Shown: piece by piece, positions 41,336 through 50,489 of the stretch
How positions within the stretch are numbered: the stretch's first letter is position 1
Layout of the letters: the number at the start of each line of letters is the position of its first letter
Assembly: GCA_035538795.1 (NCBI GenBank)
Contig: DATLJS010000042.1
Span: 1-64,000, forward strand
Origin: JAJZGK01 sp035538795
Lineage (GTDB): Bacteria > Pseudomonadota > Alphaproteobacteria > Rhodospirillales > Magnetospirillaceae
Length of the DNA stretch: 64,000 bases
Direction: 5' to 3'
Notes under the pieces: generated by a model
The model's database searches: none
What the model was told of the DNA's origin: nothing
Seen by the model: the letters and a program-made list of their open reading frames with translations, nothing else
Program-made: the position numbers and the translations under genes

Positions 41336-42385
41336 TCAGATCGCCGACCACCAATCGACGCCGTCGCCGTCGCGGCGGCGCTGCACCGTCTTGCGGCCTT
41401 CCAGGTAATGCAGATGGGCTAGGCTTTCGCCCAAAGCGAAAAATAGCTGGTGATCGTCCAGCGGACGGCGGAACAACTGCCCGAGCAGATCCATCGCCGT
41501 CAGCTCTCCCTTGGAACAGGCTCCCAGGGTTTCCGCCAAACGGTCGCGATGATGCCCGCCCAGCGCCGCCAGCCGTAGCGCCAGCCCGTGGAACGGCAGA
41601 CCGTGGGATGGCAGAACCAGCACGTTCTCGGGCAGATCGCGGAAGCGCTCCAGCGAGGTCAGGAACAGCGCCAAGGGATCGGCCAGAGGCTGGCTGGGCC
41701 AGACGCTGACGTTGGGACTGATGGCCGGTAAAATCTGATCGCCCGAAATCAGCAGCTTCAAGTCCGCGCAATAGAGACAGGCCATTTCCGGCGAATGGCC
41801 TTCGGCGGTGATCACCCGCCAGCCGCGGCCGCCAAGCGTCAGATCCTGGCCGTCGCGCAAGGTGCGGCATTGGGCGGGAATATGGCGCACCCTGGCCCCA
41901 TAGGCGTTGCCCCGCTGGGCCACCATCTCCAACTGCCCGGCCCCGAATCCCGCCGCCTTGTAGAACGACAGGCTGGCGGCGGTGAATTCCTCGCTCTGGT
42001 CCAGGGACAGCATACGGCCATAGAGCCATTCGCCCAGCGGCGTCTCCATGGCCACGCCGAAACGCCGTTGCAGCCATGCCGCCAACCCCATGTGATCGGG
42101 ATGGAAATGCGTCACCAGCAGCCGCGACACCGAGCGGCCGGCCAGCGGGCCGTCGAACAGGGCATTCCATAAAGAACGGCTGCGGCTGTCGGAAACGCCC
42201 GTATCGACCACGGCCAGACTGCCGTCCGGCTCCTCGATCAGCCACAGATTGACATGATCCAGGGCGAAGGGCAGCGGCATGCGCAGCCACCAGACGCCCG
42301 GAACCACCGGCAGCAGTCCGCCGAAGGACGGCGGTTCGGCGATGGGATAGGAAAGGCTCAGAGCGCCAGTCCTTCGCGCTGACAC
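41336..42385 (-). CDS. MBL-fold metallohydrolase
   Basis: About 349 residues. The metal motif THFHPDHMG, GHSPEM and SGDQI define the metallo-beta-lactamase fold; the C-terminal helices fit a thioesterase/glyoxalase-like subgroup. The gene overlaps the hemerythrin end in another frame and has no ATG near the expected N-terminus. GTG 42385 is used here; CTG 42361 with AAGGA upstream is a real alternative (341 residues). Confidence 0.8.
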   Translation of the reverse strand: MSARRTGALSLSYPIAEPPSFGGLLPVVPGVWWLRMPLPFALDHVNLWLIEEPDGSLAVVDTGVSDSRSRSLWNALFDGPLAGRSVSRLLVTHFHPDHMGLAAWLQRRFGVAMETPLGEWLYGRMLSLDQSEEFTAASLSFYKAAGFGAGQLEMVAQRGNAYGARVRHIPAQCRTLRDGQDLTLGGRGWRVITAEGHSPEMACLYCADLKLLISGDQILPAISPNVSVWPSQPLADPLALFLTSLERFRDLPENVLVLPSHGLPFHGLALRLAALGGHHRDRLAETLGACSKGELTAMDLLGQLFRRPLDDHQLFFALGESLAHLHYLEGRKTVQRRRDGDGVDWWSAI

Positions 42386-42780
42386 TGGATCAGAAACGAG
42401 GCCAGCTTGACGTCCTCGGTCATGATATGGGTCAGCAGCCAGAATTTCAGATAATGGTTCAAAGCGTCGGGGCTGTTGTCGTAGCTGCCGGCCTCGTATT
42501 CGTCCATGACGTCGGCCATGTCCGACAACAGCTCGATATGCTCGCGCCAATGCGCTTCCCGGCCGGGATAATTCAGCCGGGTCATGATCTGCTCCTCATG
42601 GGCGAAATGGATCGAAATATGACGGGCGATCTCACCCAGATGCGTGGCGATGACCGAACCGTCGCCGCCGTTTTCCTGGGCCTGATGCATGCGGTTCAGG
42701 GCATCCGCCAAGGCCCGGTGTTCCCGGTCGATGACGTCGAAGCCGGTATCAAAGGCGGGTGCCCAGGAAATCAGCGGCAT
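42358..42780 (-). CDS. Bacteriohemerythrin
   Basis: 140 residues. Di-iron ligands are all visible: H in VIDREHRAL, H and E in HISIHFAHEEQIM, H in HWREH and H/D in THIMTEDVKL. The start W-x-P-x-[FY]-x-[TV]-G pattern appears as WAPAFDTGFDVID. It binds oxygen or senses it. GGAGAGGG precedes the ATG. It shares 28 bp with the MBL gene. Confidence 0.92.
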   Translation of the reverse strand: MPLISWAPAFDTGFDVIDREHRALADALNRMHQAQENGGDGSVIATHLGEIARHISIHFAHEEQIMTRLNYPGREAHWREHIELLSDMADVMDEYEAGSYDNSPDALNHYLKFWLLTHIMTEDVKLASFLIQCQREGLAL

Positions 42781-42810
42781 ATCGCCCTCTCCATTCTCGC
42801 CCCGGTCCGA

Positions 42811-43569
42811 TCAGCCGAACAGGGCGTCGATATCCGCCTGGCTGATGCCCTGATTTTCCAGGGCGGGACCGTTGAGCAGCTTCTTGTCCTCGTCCTCGTG
42901 AACTTCCGGCGGACGCGGCAGATCGTTGAAATTCTCGGCGCCCCAGATGTCGATCATCTTGTTCACGCGGTCTTCGATGTACTGCAAGGTCTTGCAGACC
43001 TTGGTGATGCGCTGGCCGGTAATATCCTGGAAATTACAATGTTCGAACATGCCGACCACCGCCTCGGAAATCTCGTCGGCGATGTGCCCGGCGAAAGAAT
43101 CGTTGGCCTGGGACTTCAACTGGGTCGCCAGATTGTCGATCTTCTCGGCGTTTTCCAGAATACCGTGGGTGGCGCCTTCGGTCGCCGCGACAATGGCGTC
43201 CAACTCGTTGGTTACGGTCATCAGACGGTCGTCGGGGGAATTGGTCGGACGCAAGGCGGCGATTTCCGCTTTCGTCTGCTCGATGCAGACGGACAGGGCG
43301 CGCAGCTCGGTCTTCAGCATGTTGACCTCGGCCCGCTTCTGCTCCACTTCCTTGTCGCCGCCGAAGGCGACTTCGGAATCCTCGCCGCGGATCACCCGTT
43401 CCAGGCCGCGCATTTCCTCGCGCAGACCCTGGATCGCGTCAAGCACCTGGGAATTGTCGACCGAAACCTGAGGATTGCTGACCGTCAAAATCTTGGGGTC
43501 GACGCCTCGGGCTTTCATACGCTGCAGTTCTGCAGAGAAAAGCTTTTTGCCTACCTGTTCCATGGGCAT
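42811..43569 (-). CDS. cheZ: Chemotaxis protein phosphatase CheZ
   Basis: About 252 residues, largely helical. CNFQDITGQRITKV is the CheZ catalytic region, with the Q of QDITGQ as active residue. The C-terminal QADIDALFG resembles the CheY-binding peptide and the flagellar switch end. It removes phosphate from CheY-P. ATG 43569 or 43563 may be used. Preceding hemerythrin may be in the same unit (30 bp). Confidence 0.88.
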   Translation of the reverse strand: MPMEQVGKKLFSAELQRMKARGVDPKILTVSNPQVSVDNSQVLDAIQGLREEMRGLERVIRGEDSEVAFGGDKEVEQKRAEVNMLKTELRALSVCIEQTKAEIAALRPTNSPDDRLMTVTNELDAIVAATEGATHGILENAEKIDNLATQLKSQANDSFAGHIADEISEAVVGMFEHCNFQDITGQRITKVCKTLQYIEDRVNKMIDIWGAENFNDLPRPPEVHEDEDKKLLNGPALENQGISQADIDALFG

Positions 43570-43881
43570 CGTATCCAGTTGTTTCGGGCTTCTCCCTCGG
43601 AAGCCGTTACCCCTTTTTTTGGGCCATCCGTTCAGCGGCCGGCAACAGCGCACGACCTGTCGATACCGCTCAGGTCCGGCACCGCGACACGGCCGGCAGG
43701 CGCCGCACCAAAGCCGGGGGCAACCCCATGGCCTTTCCAGTGATACACCCAATCCGGGCCGCGTGAAAGATCGCCCTCGGTTTAATCCTACTTTCGCCCT
43801 ATGACCTCCGGCAAGAGAATCTAGTCAAGCTCCCCAGACTGTCGCACAATATTTCCGTGGCCCAGCCGGAACCCGCCGATC
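43570..43881. other. Intergenic region
   Basis: 312 bp between the divergent cheZ and EEP genes. Apart from a run of seven T at 43614-43620 I see no gene, tRNA or clear repeat; it should hold the two promoters. Confidence 0.5.
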
Positions 43882-44874
43882 ATGACCCGCCATCTTCGCA
43901 TCGCCACCTTCAATCTGGAAAACCTGGACGACCGGGCGCGGGCCGAAGCCGGTTTCGCCGACCGGCTGGCCGTTCTGCGCCCCCAGATGATCCGCCTGCG
44001 GGCCGACATCCTGTGTCTGCAAGAGGTCAACGCCCGCGAGGACAGCCGTCACGGCCCGCGTCAGCTGTCGGCTCTGGACGCCCTTCTGGACGGCACCGGC
44101 TACGAGGGCTATCACCGGTTGGTCAGCCTGAACCGGGGCGGACAACGCTATGCCGACCACCATAATCTTGTGATCCTGTCGCGCCTGCCGATCCTGTCGG
44201 CCCGGCAGCTTTGGCACGATCTGGTCAAGCCGCCGCGCCTGCCCGTGGCCGCCGAAGGCGACGCCGTTCAGACCGTCGAATGGGACCGGCCGCTGCTGCA
44301 GGCGGAAATCGACCTTGGCGGCGGCCAGCGGCTGCATCTTTTCAACCTGCACCTGCGCGCGCCCCGCGCCGCCCATCTGGCCGGGCACAAGGATCATGGC
44401 GTCTGGTCTTCGGTGGGCGCCTGGGCCGAAGGCTTCTTTCACGCCTCCATCAAGGCCGCCGGCCAGGCTTTGGAGGCTCGCCTCGCCATCGACGCCGTCT
44501 TCGACGCCGAACCGGAAGCCATGATCGCCGTCTGCGGCGACCTCAACGCTCTGGACCGCGAGGTTCCGGTGCGCACCCTGCGCGGCGACGAGGAAGACAC
44601 CGGCAACGGCCATCTTGCCCCGCGCAGTCTGGTGCCGGTCGAGCGCAGCCTGCCGGAATCCCTGCGCCATTCGGTGATCCACCACGGCCGGCCGCTGATG
44701 CTGGACCACATTCTGGCGTCGCGCCGGCTGCTGGGCTGGTATCTGGGCTCGGAACTGCACAACGAAACCCTGGGCGACGAACTGGTCGCCCCCTGTCAGA
44801 TCGAGGGACCACCCGACAGCTATCATGCTCCGCTGGTGGCCGAATTCGTTCGTCCCGGCAAAGGATCGTCATGA
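43882..44874 (+). CDS. Endonuclease/exonuclease/phosphatase family protein
   Basis: 330 residues of the EEP fold: ATFNLENL (N), LCLQEVN (E), NLHLRAP (H), GDLNAL (D/N) and LDHIL plus a late YHAPLVAEF. All metal and catalytic positions are kept. No signal peptide. Substrate could be nucleic acid or a phosphoester. It overlaps the ROK gene by ATGA. Confidence 0.87.
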   Translation: MTRHLRIATFNLENLDDRARAEAGFADRLAVLRPQMIRLRADILCLQEVNAREDSRHGPRQLSALDALLDGTGYEGYHRLVSLNRGGQRYADHHNLVILSRLPILSARQLWHDLVKPPRLPVAAEGDAVQTVEWDRPLLQAEIDLGGGQRLHLFNLHLRAPRAAHLAGHKDHGVWSSVGAWAEGFFHASIKAAGQALEARLAIDAVFDAEPEAMIAVCGDLNALDREVPVRTLRGDEEDTGNGHLAPRSLVPVERSLPESLRHSVIHHGRPLMLDHILASRRLLGWYLGSELHNETLGDELVAPCQIEGPPDSYHAPLVAEFVRPGKGSS

Positions 44875-45752
44875 GCATCCGCATCGGCATCGACCTGGGC
44901 GGCACCAAGACCGAGGCGATCGCCCTAGCGGCCGACGGAAGCGTTCTCGAACGGCGGCGGGTGGACACGGTCCAAGGCTCTTACGCCGACACCCTGCGCA
45001 CCATCCGCGAGCTGGTGAACGGCATCGAGAGCGCCTTGTCCTGCCGGGCCAGTGTCGGTGTCGGCATTCCCGGCACGATCTCTCCGGTCAGCGGCCTGGT
45101 GAAGAACGCCAATTCCACCTGGCTGATCGGCACCCCTCTGGACCGCGATCTCGCCGCCGCCCTGGAGCGGCCGGTGCGGCTGGCCAACGACGCCGACTGC
45201 TTCGCCTTGTCCGAGGCCAGCGACGGAGCGGGTGCCGGCGCTCCCACCGTTTTCGGCGTCATCCTGGGCACCGGCGTCGGCGCCGGCATCGTCGTCAACG
45301 GCCAGCTTCTGAGCGGCCCCAACGCCATCGCCGGAGAATGGGGGCATAATTCCTTGCCTTGGCCCGAAGACCGCGAGCGCCCCGGTCCCTCTTGCTATTG
45401 CGGCCGGACCGGCTGCATCGAAACCTTTCTTTCCGGCCCGGGACTTGCACGCGACGACGAACGAAACCTAAGCGCCGCCGCCATCGCCAAGGGACCAGAC
45501 GACCGCTCGCTGGCCAGCATGGCCCGCTATGAACGGCGTCTGGCCCGCGCTCTGGCCCATGTCATCAACATTCTCGATCCCCACGTCATCGTTCTGGGCG
45601 GCGGCCTGAGCAAGGTCGCCCGACTTTACGACACGGTACCCAAGCTGTGGGGACAATGGATATTTTCCGATAGCGTCGCCACAAGGCTGGTGCCGCCGGC
45701 ACACGGCGATTCCAGCGGGGTCAGAGGCGCAGCCTGGCTGTGGGGGAAATAA
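44871..45752 (+). CDS. ROK-family sugar kinase
   Basis: 293 residues. The phosphate loop RIGIDLGGTKTEA, LGTGVGAGIVV and the zinc motif CYCGRTGCIETFLSG mark a ROK kinase such as fructokinase or N-acetylglucosamine kinase. GEWGHN supplies the sugar-binding E and H. No HTH, so a kinase and not a repressor. Confidence 0.88.
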   Translation: MSIRIGIDLGGTKTEAIALAADGSVLERRRVDTVQGSYADTLRTIRELVNGIESALSCRASVGVGIPGTISPVSGLVKNANSTWLIGTPLDRDLAAALERPVRLANDADCFALSEASDGAGAGAPTVFGVILGTGVGAGIVVNGQLLSGPNAIAGEWGHNSLPWPEDRERPGPSCYCGRTGCIETFLSGPGLARDDERNLSAAAIAKGPDDRSLASMARYERRLARALAHVINILDPHVIVLGGGLSKVARLYDTVPKLWGQWIFSDSVATRLVPPAHGDSSGVRGAAWLWGK

Positions 45753-45757
45753 GGCCG

Positions 45758-46171
45758 TCAATCCTGCCGCTGGGATTCGCCCGGCAGAAACCGTGCGACG
45801 ATGTCGCGGGCCAGCCGCACCGGCTTCCTGGTGACGGCGTCCAAGCAGCACCAGCAGCTTTTGACCTCGGCCAAGACCTCGTCTCCGTGCAGGATCAGCG
45901 TGTTGTAGAAAGCCCGGGCGCCAAGCAGTTTCTCCAGCGCCACCTGAACGCCCACATGGTCGTTGAGAAAAGCCGGATGCCGGTAACGGATTTCATGCTT
46001 TAAAGCGACCCAAAGGTGCGATGCCGCCGCCTCTTTCGGGGCAAGGCGACGCCAATGGTGCAGCACTGCCGCCTGTACCCATTTCAGATACACGGCGTTG
46101 TTCACATGACCCATTTCGTCGATGTCTTCGGCGACGACGTTGACGTCGTACTCATATGCGCAGTAGTGCAT
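45758..46171 (-). CDS. Acyl-CoA thioesterase (YbgC/4HBT-type)
   Basis: 137 residues of the hot-dog fold. DIDEMGHVNNAVYLKWVQ is the family active-site loop (D then H-V-N-N). Substrate is probably a short or aromatic acyl-CoA. It converges with the ROK gene, 5 bp apart. Confidence 0.88.
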   Translation of the reverse strand: MHYCAYEYDVNVVAEDIDEMGHVNNAVYLKWVQAAVLHHWRRLAPKEAAASHLWVALKHEIRYRHPAFLNDHVGVQVALEKLLGARAFYNTLILHGDEVLAEVKSCWCCLDAVTRKPVRLARDIVARFLPGESQRQD

Positions 46172-46366
46172 GAAAGCTGATCCTTGATCAACCCCCGATC
46201 ATAGACCAGCCGGCAGCAATAAGCCATGCGGAAGACGTCCTAGTCGTCACGCCAGATGTCCTGGATCAAAGTTTTACGAGACTATGCCCAAGCTGTGGAA
46301 AGGCGAAGCCGCGGATCTTCAATCCGGCAAGCCCCCCCCTTTTCATTCAATCCGCCGAGGACCGAC

Positions 46367-46984
46367 ATGCTTACAATTTACGGCAAGCTGCCATCCATCA
46401 ACGTCCGCAAGGTGGTCTGGACCTGCGCTGAAATCGGCATTCCCTTCGCATTGGAGGAATGGGGAGCCGGTTTTCGCCCCACTTCCGAGCCGGGATTTCT
46501 GGCAATGAATCCCAACGGTATGGTGCCGGTGATCCGCGACGGCGATCTGGTCCTGTGGGAATCCAACACCATTTGCCGCTATCTGGCCGGGCGGCATGGC
46601 CGCTCCGACCTGCTGCCGGCGGATCTCGCCCGCCGGGCCTTGGTCGAACAATGGATGGACTGGCAGGGCGGGGACTTCAACAATTCCTGGCGCTACGCCT
46701 TTCTGGCTTTGGTGCGGCGTCACACCGATCACACCGACCCACGCGCCATCGCCGCCGGAGTCGAAGGCTGGAACCGGCATATGGCCATTCTGAACGCTCA
46801 ACTGGAAAAGACCGGCCCCTATGTCGCCGGCAACGACTTCACCCTGGCCGATATCGTGCTGGGCCTGTCGGTTCACCGTTGGCTGCGCTCTCCCATCGAC
46901 AGACCCGGGCTTGCCGCCGTAGCCGACTATTACAGCCGCCTGCGTCAGCGGGAAAGTTTCCTGCCGCTGCAAGAGCACGTCTAA
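46367..46984 (+). CDS. Glutathione S-transferase family protein
   Basis: 205 residues. The thioredoxin-like N-terminal domain has GLxPS-type YGKLPSINVRKV, MNPNGMVPVI and ESNTICRYLA (glutathione-binding), and the helical domain ends with NDFTLADIVLG. Active residue is probably a Ser near position 9. ATG 46367 has GAGG upstream. Confidence 0.9.
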   Translation: MLTIYGKLPSINVRKVVWTCAEIGIPFALEEWGAGFRPTSEPGFLAMNPNGMVPVIRDGDLVLWESNTICRYLAGRHGRSDLLPADLARRALVEQWMDWQGGDFNNSWRYAFLALVRRHTDHTDPRAIAAGVEGWNRHMAILNAQLEKTGPYVAGNDFTLADIVLGLSVHRWLRSPIDRPGLAAVADYYSRLRQRESFLPLQEHV

Positions 46985-47006
46985 AAAACGGCGGCTCGGT
47001 CCGCCC

Positions 47007-47984
47007 CTATTTCTTTCCCTGCTGAACGGTCCGCCATTTGGCGACGTTCCTGTTGTGGTCGGTCAGGGTCTTGGCGAAGACGTGGCCACCGCTGCCGTCG
47101 GCGACGAAATAAAGATCGTCGCTATCGGCCGGATGCAGCACCGCCTGGATGCTGGCCCGCCCAGGATTGCAGATCGGCCCGGCGGGCAGGCCGTCGGAGG
47201 CGTAGGTATTATAGGGACTGGGAAAGGCCAGGTCGTCGCGGGTCAGCGGACGTTCCAACACGCCTTCGCCGTTACTGACCGCATAGATCACCGTCGGGTC
47301 CGACTGCAAGCGCATCTTCAGCCGCAGGCGGTTGAGGAAAACGGCGGCGATATGGGGGCGCTCGGCGGCGATGCCGGTTTCCCGCTCGACCACCGAGGCC
47401 AAAATCAGGGCTTCCATCTTGTTGGCCAGCAAAAGCCCCTGTTTGCGCTTGGGCCACAGTTCGTCCAGGGTTTCGTTCATGCCCCGGGACATGCGCGATA
47501 CCAAGGCATCGCGAGAATCGCCCAGACTGAAGAAATAGGTCTGGGGCAGCAGACTGCCTTCGTCAGGAGATTCCATGACCCGGCCGGTCAAACCGTCGGC
47601 CTGGCGCAGTTCCGCCATCACCTGCGCCACGGTCAGTCCTTCGGCGATGGTCACTTTATGAACCACCACCTGCCCCCGGTGCATCATGTCGATGATGGCG
47701 GCCATGCTGACCGAAGCGGGAAAGGCGTATTCGCCGGCCTTCAGATTGAGATGGCCCGTCAGGCGAATTTCCAGCAGAAACAGCCAAGGGCTGTCGATGA
47801 CGCCGGCTTCGGCCAATTGCGAGGCGATAGCCTGACTGCCGCTGCCGTGCTCGATAACGACGGTGGTGGCGGTCGAGGTCGGACCGGGCGCCGTCAGGCG
47901 GCTCTTGGCCCATAAAAGGAAACCGCCCCCCGCCATCCCGGCGATAACCAGGACGGCGGCGAGGCGGATGATCCAGCGTGTCAT
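47007..47984 (-). CDS. mltG: Endolytic murein transglycosylase MltG
   Basis: 325 residues. One N-terminal membrane helix (about 5-25), a LysM-like region, then the YceG domain with the catalytic glutamate in LASVVERETG and SPYNTYASDGLPAGPICNPG. It cleaves nascent glycan strands at the periplasmic face. Located 5 bp after fabF, its common partner. Confidence 0.94.
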   Translation of the reverse strand: MTRWIIRLAAVLVIAGMAGGGFLLWAKSRLTAPGPTSTATTVVIEHGSGSQAIASQLAEAGVIDSPWLFLLEIRLTGHLNLKAGEYAFPASVSMAAIIDMMHRGQVVVHKVTIAEGLTVAQVMAELRQADGLTGRVMESPDEGSLLPQTYFFSLGDSRDALVSRMSRGMNETLDELWPKRKQGLLLANKMEALILASVVERETGIAAERPHIAAVFLNRLRLKMRLQSDPTVIYAVSNGEGVLERPLTRDDLAFPSPYNTYASDGLPAGPICNPGRASIQAVLHPADSDDLYFVADGSGGHVFAKTLTDHNRNVAKWRTVQQGKK

Positions 47985-47989
47985 TTGTC

Positions 47990-49246
47990 TTAGACGGCCC
48001 TAAACACCAGAGAGGCGTTGGTGCCGCCGAAGCCGAACGAGTTGGACAGCGCGACCTTGACCTTGCGGTCCTTGGCGGTGTGCGGCACCAGATCGATGTC
48101 GCAGCCTTCCGAAGGATTGTCCAGGTTCAGGGTCGGCGGCACGACGCCGTTCTTGATGGCCAGGATCGAATAAATGGCTTCGACCGCGCCGGCAGCCCCC
48201 AGCAGATGGCCGATGGCCGACTTGGTCGAGGACATGGACAGCTTGTAGGCGTGATCGCCGAACAGACGCTTCACGGCACCCAGCTCGATCTGGTCGCCCA
48301 GCGGCGTCGAGGTGCCGTGCGCGTTGACGTAATCCACGTCTTCCAGCGAGATTCCGGCGCGCTGCACGGCGGCGCGCATGGCGCGGAAACCGCCGTTGCC
48401 GTCTTCCGCCGGGGCGGTGATGTGATAGGCGTCGCCGGACATGCCGTAGCCGATGATCTCGCCATAAATCTTGGCGCCGCGGGCCTTGGCGTGCTCGTAC
48501 TCTTCCAGCACCACGACGCCGGCGCCCTCGCCCATGACGAAGCCGTCACGGTCCTTGTCGTAAGGACGCGACCCCTTGGTGGGGGTGTCGTTGAAGTTGG
48601 TGGACAGAGCCCGGGCGGCGGCGAAGCCGGCCATCCCCAAACGGCAAACCGCCGCTTCGGCGCCACCGGCCACCATCACGTCGGCATCGCCGAATTGAAT
48701 GATGCGCGAAGCGTCGCCGATGGCGTGCGCGCCGGTCGAACAGGCGGTGACCACGGCGTGGTTGGGGCCCTTGAAGCCGTACTTGATCGAAACATGGCCG
48801 GAGACCAAGTTGATCAGACTGGCGGGAATAAAGAAGGGCGAAATCTTGCGCGGACCGCCTTCCTGAAGCGTCAGGGCGGCGTTGGCGATGGAGGGAAGAC
48901 CGCCGATGCCGGAGCCGATCATGACGCCGGTGCGTTCGCGGGATTCTTCGTCCTCGGGCATCCAGCCGGAATCTTCGACCGCTTCCTGAGCGGCGGCCAG
49001 ACCGTAGACGATGAAATCGTCCATGCGCCGGCGATCCTTGGCCGGGCAGACGGAATCAGGGTTGAACTCGCCCTCGCCGTCTCCTTTGGGAACCAGACCG
49101 GCGATCTTGGCCGGCAGGTCGGACACGTCGAAATGCTCAATGGCGCGGAGACCGGACACGCTCTTGGTGATGCGGTCCCAGTTGACCTTTTGGCCGACGC
49201 CCAGCGGCGTGACCATGCCCAGGCCGGTGACGACAACTCGTCTCAT
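47990..49246 (-). CDS. fabF: 3-oxoacyl-ACP synthase II
   Basis: 418 residues. The Cys-His-His set is seen in TACSTGAHAIG, NAHGTSTPLGD and AIGHLLGAAG. It elongates acyl-ACP, including unsaturated chains. It lies 77 bp after acpP with a strong hairpin between. Confidence 0.96.
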   Translation of the reverse strand: MRRVVVTGLGMVTPLGVGQKVNWDRITKSVSGLRAIEHFDVSDLPAKIAGLVPKGDGEGEFNPDSVCPAKDRRRMDDFIVYGLAAAQEAVEDSGWMPEDEESRERTGVMIGSGIGGLPSIANAALTLQEGGPRKISPFFIPASLINLVSGHVSIKYGFKGPNHAVVTACSTGAHAIGDASRIIQFGDADVMVAGGAEAAVCRLGMAGFAAARALSTNFNDTPTKGSRPYDKDRDGFVMGEGAGVVVLEEYEHAKARGAKIYGEIIGYGMSGDAYHITAPAEDGNGGFRAMRAAVQRAGISLEDVDYVNAHGTSTPLGDQIELGAVKRLFGDHAYKLSMSSTKSAIGHLLGAAGAVEAIYSILAIKNGVVPPTLNLDNPSEGCDIDLVPHTAKDRKVKVALSNSFGFGGTNASLVFRAV

Positions 49247-49278
49247 GCGGTTCTGTTACCCGTTCCGTGAAAGGAAAG

Positions 49279-49308
49279 CCGCGCCGGCCGGCGGTCCGGC
49301 CGGCGCGG
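49279..49308 (-). terminator. Hairpin between acpP and fabF
   Basis: Perfect 13-bp GC arms (CCGCGCCGGCCGG and complement) around a 4-base loop, followed leftward by CTTTCCTTT. Probably a partial terminator or RNA end that lets acpP be made in excess over fabF. Confidence 0.7.
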
Positions 49309-49323
49309 TAAACACAAACAGTC

Positions 49324-49557
49324 TTAGCTGTTCGCGTTGATAAAATCGATGGCGTCCTTGACCGTCAGGATCTTTTCGGCGGCATCGTCGGGGATTTCCA
49401 CGCCGAATTCTTCCTCGAAAGCCATGACCAGTTCGACGGTGTCCAGGCTGTCGGCGCCCAGATCGTCGATGAAATTCGCGGTCTCGGTCACCTTGGCGTC
49501 TTCGACACCCAGATGCTCGATGACGATCTTCTTAACCCGCTCGGCAACATCAGACAT
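49324..49557 (-). CDS. acpP: Acyl carrier protein
   Basis: 77 acidic residues. The phosphopantetheine serine is S37 in GADSLDTVELVMAFEEEFG, and the length and helices fit housekeeping AcpP. It sits in the fabD-fabG-acpP-fabF order. Confidence 0.97.
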   Translation of the reverse strand: MSDVAERVKKIVIEHLGVEDAKVTETANFIDDLGADSLDTVELVMAFEEEFGVEIPDDAAEKILTVKDAIDFINANS

Positions 49558-49731
49558 TTGTAAACCCCTCGGAATCTCGGTTGAGGTAGAAAAATAATAA
49601 CGGGACTTCTAGGCGGTCGATGCTGGCCGATCCCCCCGATTGTCCGGCGAAAGGTGCCGGTTTCCTAGCACACTTTTCGGGACTTGACCAGCATCTGGGC
49701 TCCGCCGCGTTCAGGCAGGCCGGAAGACCGC

Positions 49732-50472
49732 CTAAATCATGACCATGCCGCCGTTGACATGCAAGGTCTGGCCGGTGACATAGGCCGCCTCGTTGCTTGC
49801 CAGATAGACGGCGGCGGCGGCGATTTCCTCGACCGCGCCCATGCGGCCGGCGGGAATGCCGGTCAGCAGCTTGGCTTTCTGGTCGTCGGTCAGGGCATCG
49901 GTCATCGCCGAGGTGATGAACCCCGGGGCGATGCAGTTGACGGTGATCCCCCGGGACGCGACTTCCTGGGCCAGCGACTTGGACATGCCGATCAGGCCGG
50001 CCTTCGAGGCGGCGTAATTGACCTGACCGGGATTGCCGGTGACGCCGACGATCGAGGTGATGTTGATGATGCGGCCGACCCGACGCTTCATCATGCCCTT
50101 GACGGCGGCGCGGCACAGACGGAAGGCGGCGGACAGATTGACATCCAGCACGCTGAGAAAATCCTCGTCCTTCATGCGCAGCACCAGACCGTCCTTGGTC
50201 AGGCCGGCATTGTTGACGAGAATGTCCAGCGAGCCCAGAGCGGCCTCTGCGTCCTTGGCCAACTGCTCGACCGACGCGGCGTCGGACAGGTTGGCGGTGA
50301 CGATATGGACGCGTTCGTTGCCCAGCTCGGCGGCGACTGCTTCCAGGGCCTCGCGGCGGGTGCCGGACAGACAGACGGTGGCGCCCTGAGCGTGCAGAGC
50401 CTTGGCGATGGCGCCGCCGATGCCGCCCGAGGCGCCGGTCACCAGGGCGGTCTTGCCAGTAAGATCGAACAT
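49732..50472 (-). CDS. fabG: 3-oxoacyl-ACP reductase
   Basis: 246 residues. The SDR cofactor loop GASGGIGG, NNAG, S in NITSIVG, YAASKAG and the C-terminal TLHVNGGMVMI are standard for FabG. It starts 17 bp after fabD. Confidence 0.96.
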   Translation of the reverse strand: MFDLTGKTALVTGASGGIGGAIAKALHAQGATVCLSGTRREALEAVAAELGNERVHIVTANLSDAASVEQLAKDAEAALGSLDILVNNAGLTKDGLVLRMKDEDFLSVLDVNLSAAFRLCRAAVKGMMKRRVGRIINITSIVGVTGNPGQVNYAASKAGLIGMSKSLAQEVASRGITVNCIAPGFITSAMTDALTDDQKAKLLTGIPAGRMGAVEEIAAAAVYLASNEAAYVTGQTLHVNGGMVMI

Positions 50473-50489
50473 GATTTCGTCCTTGTTCC

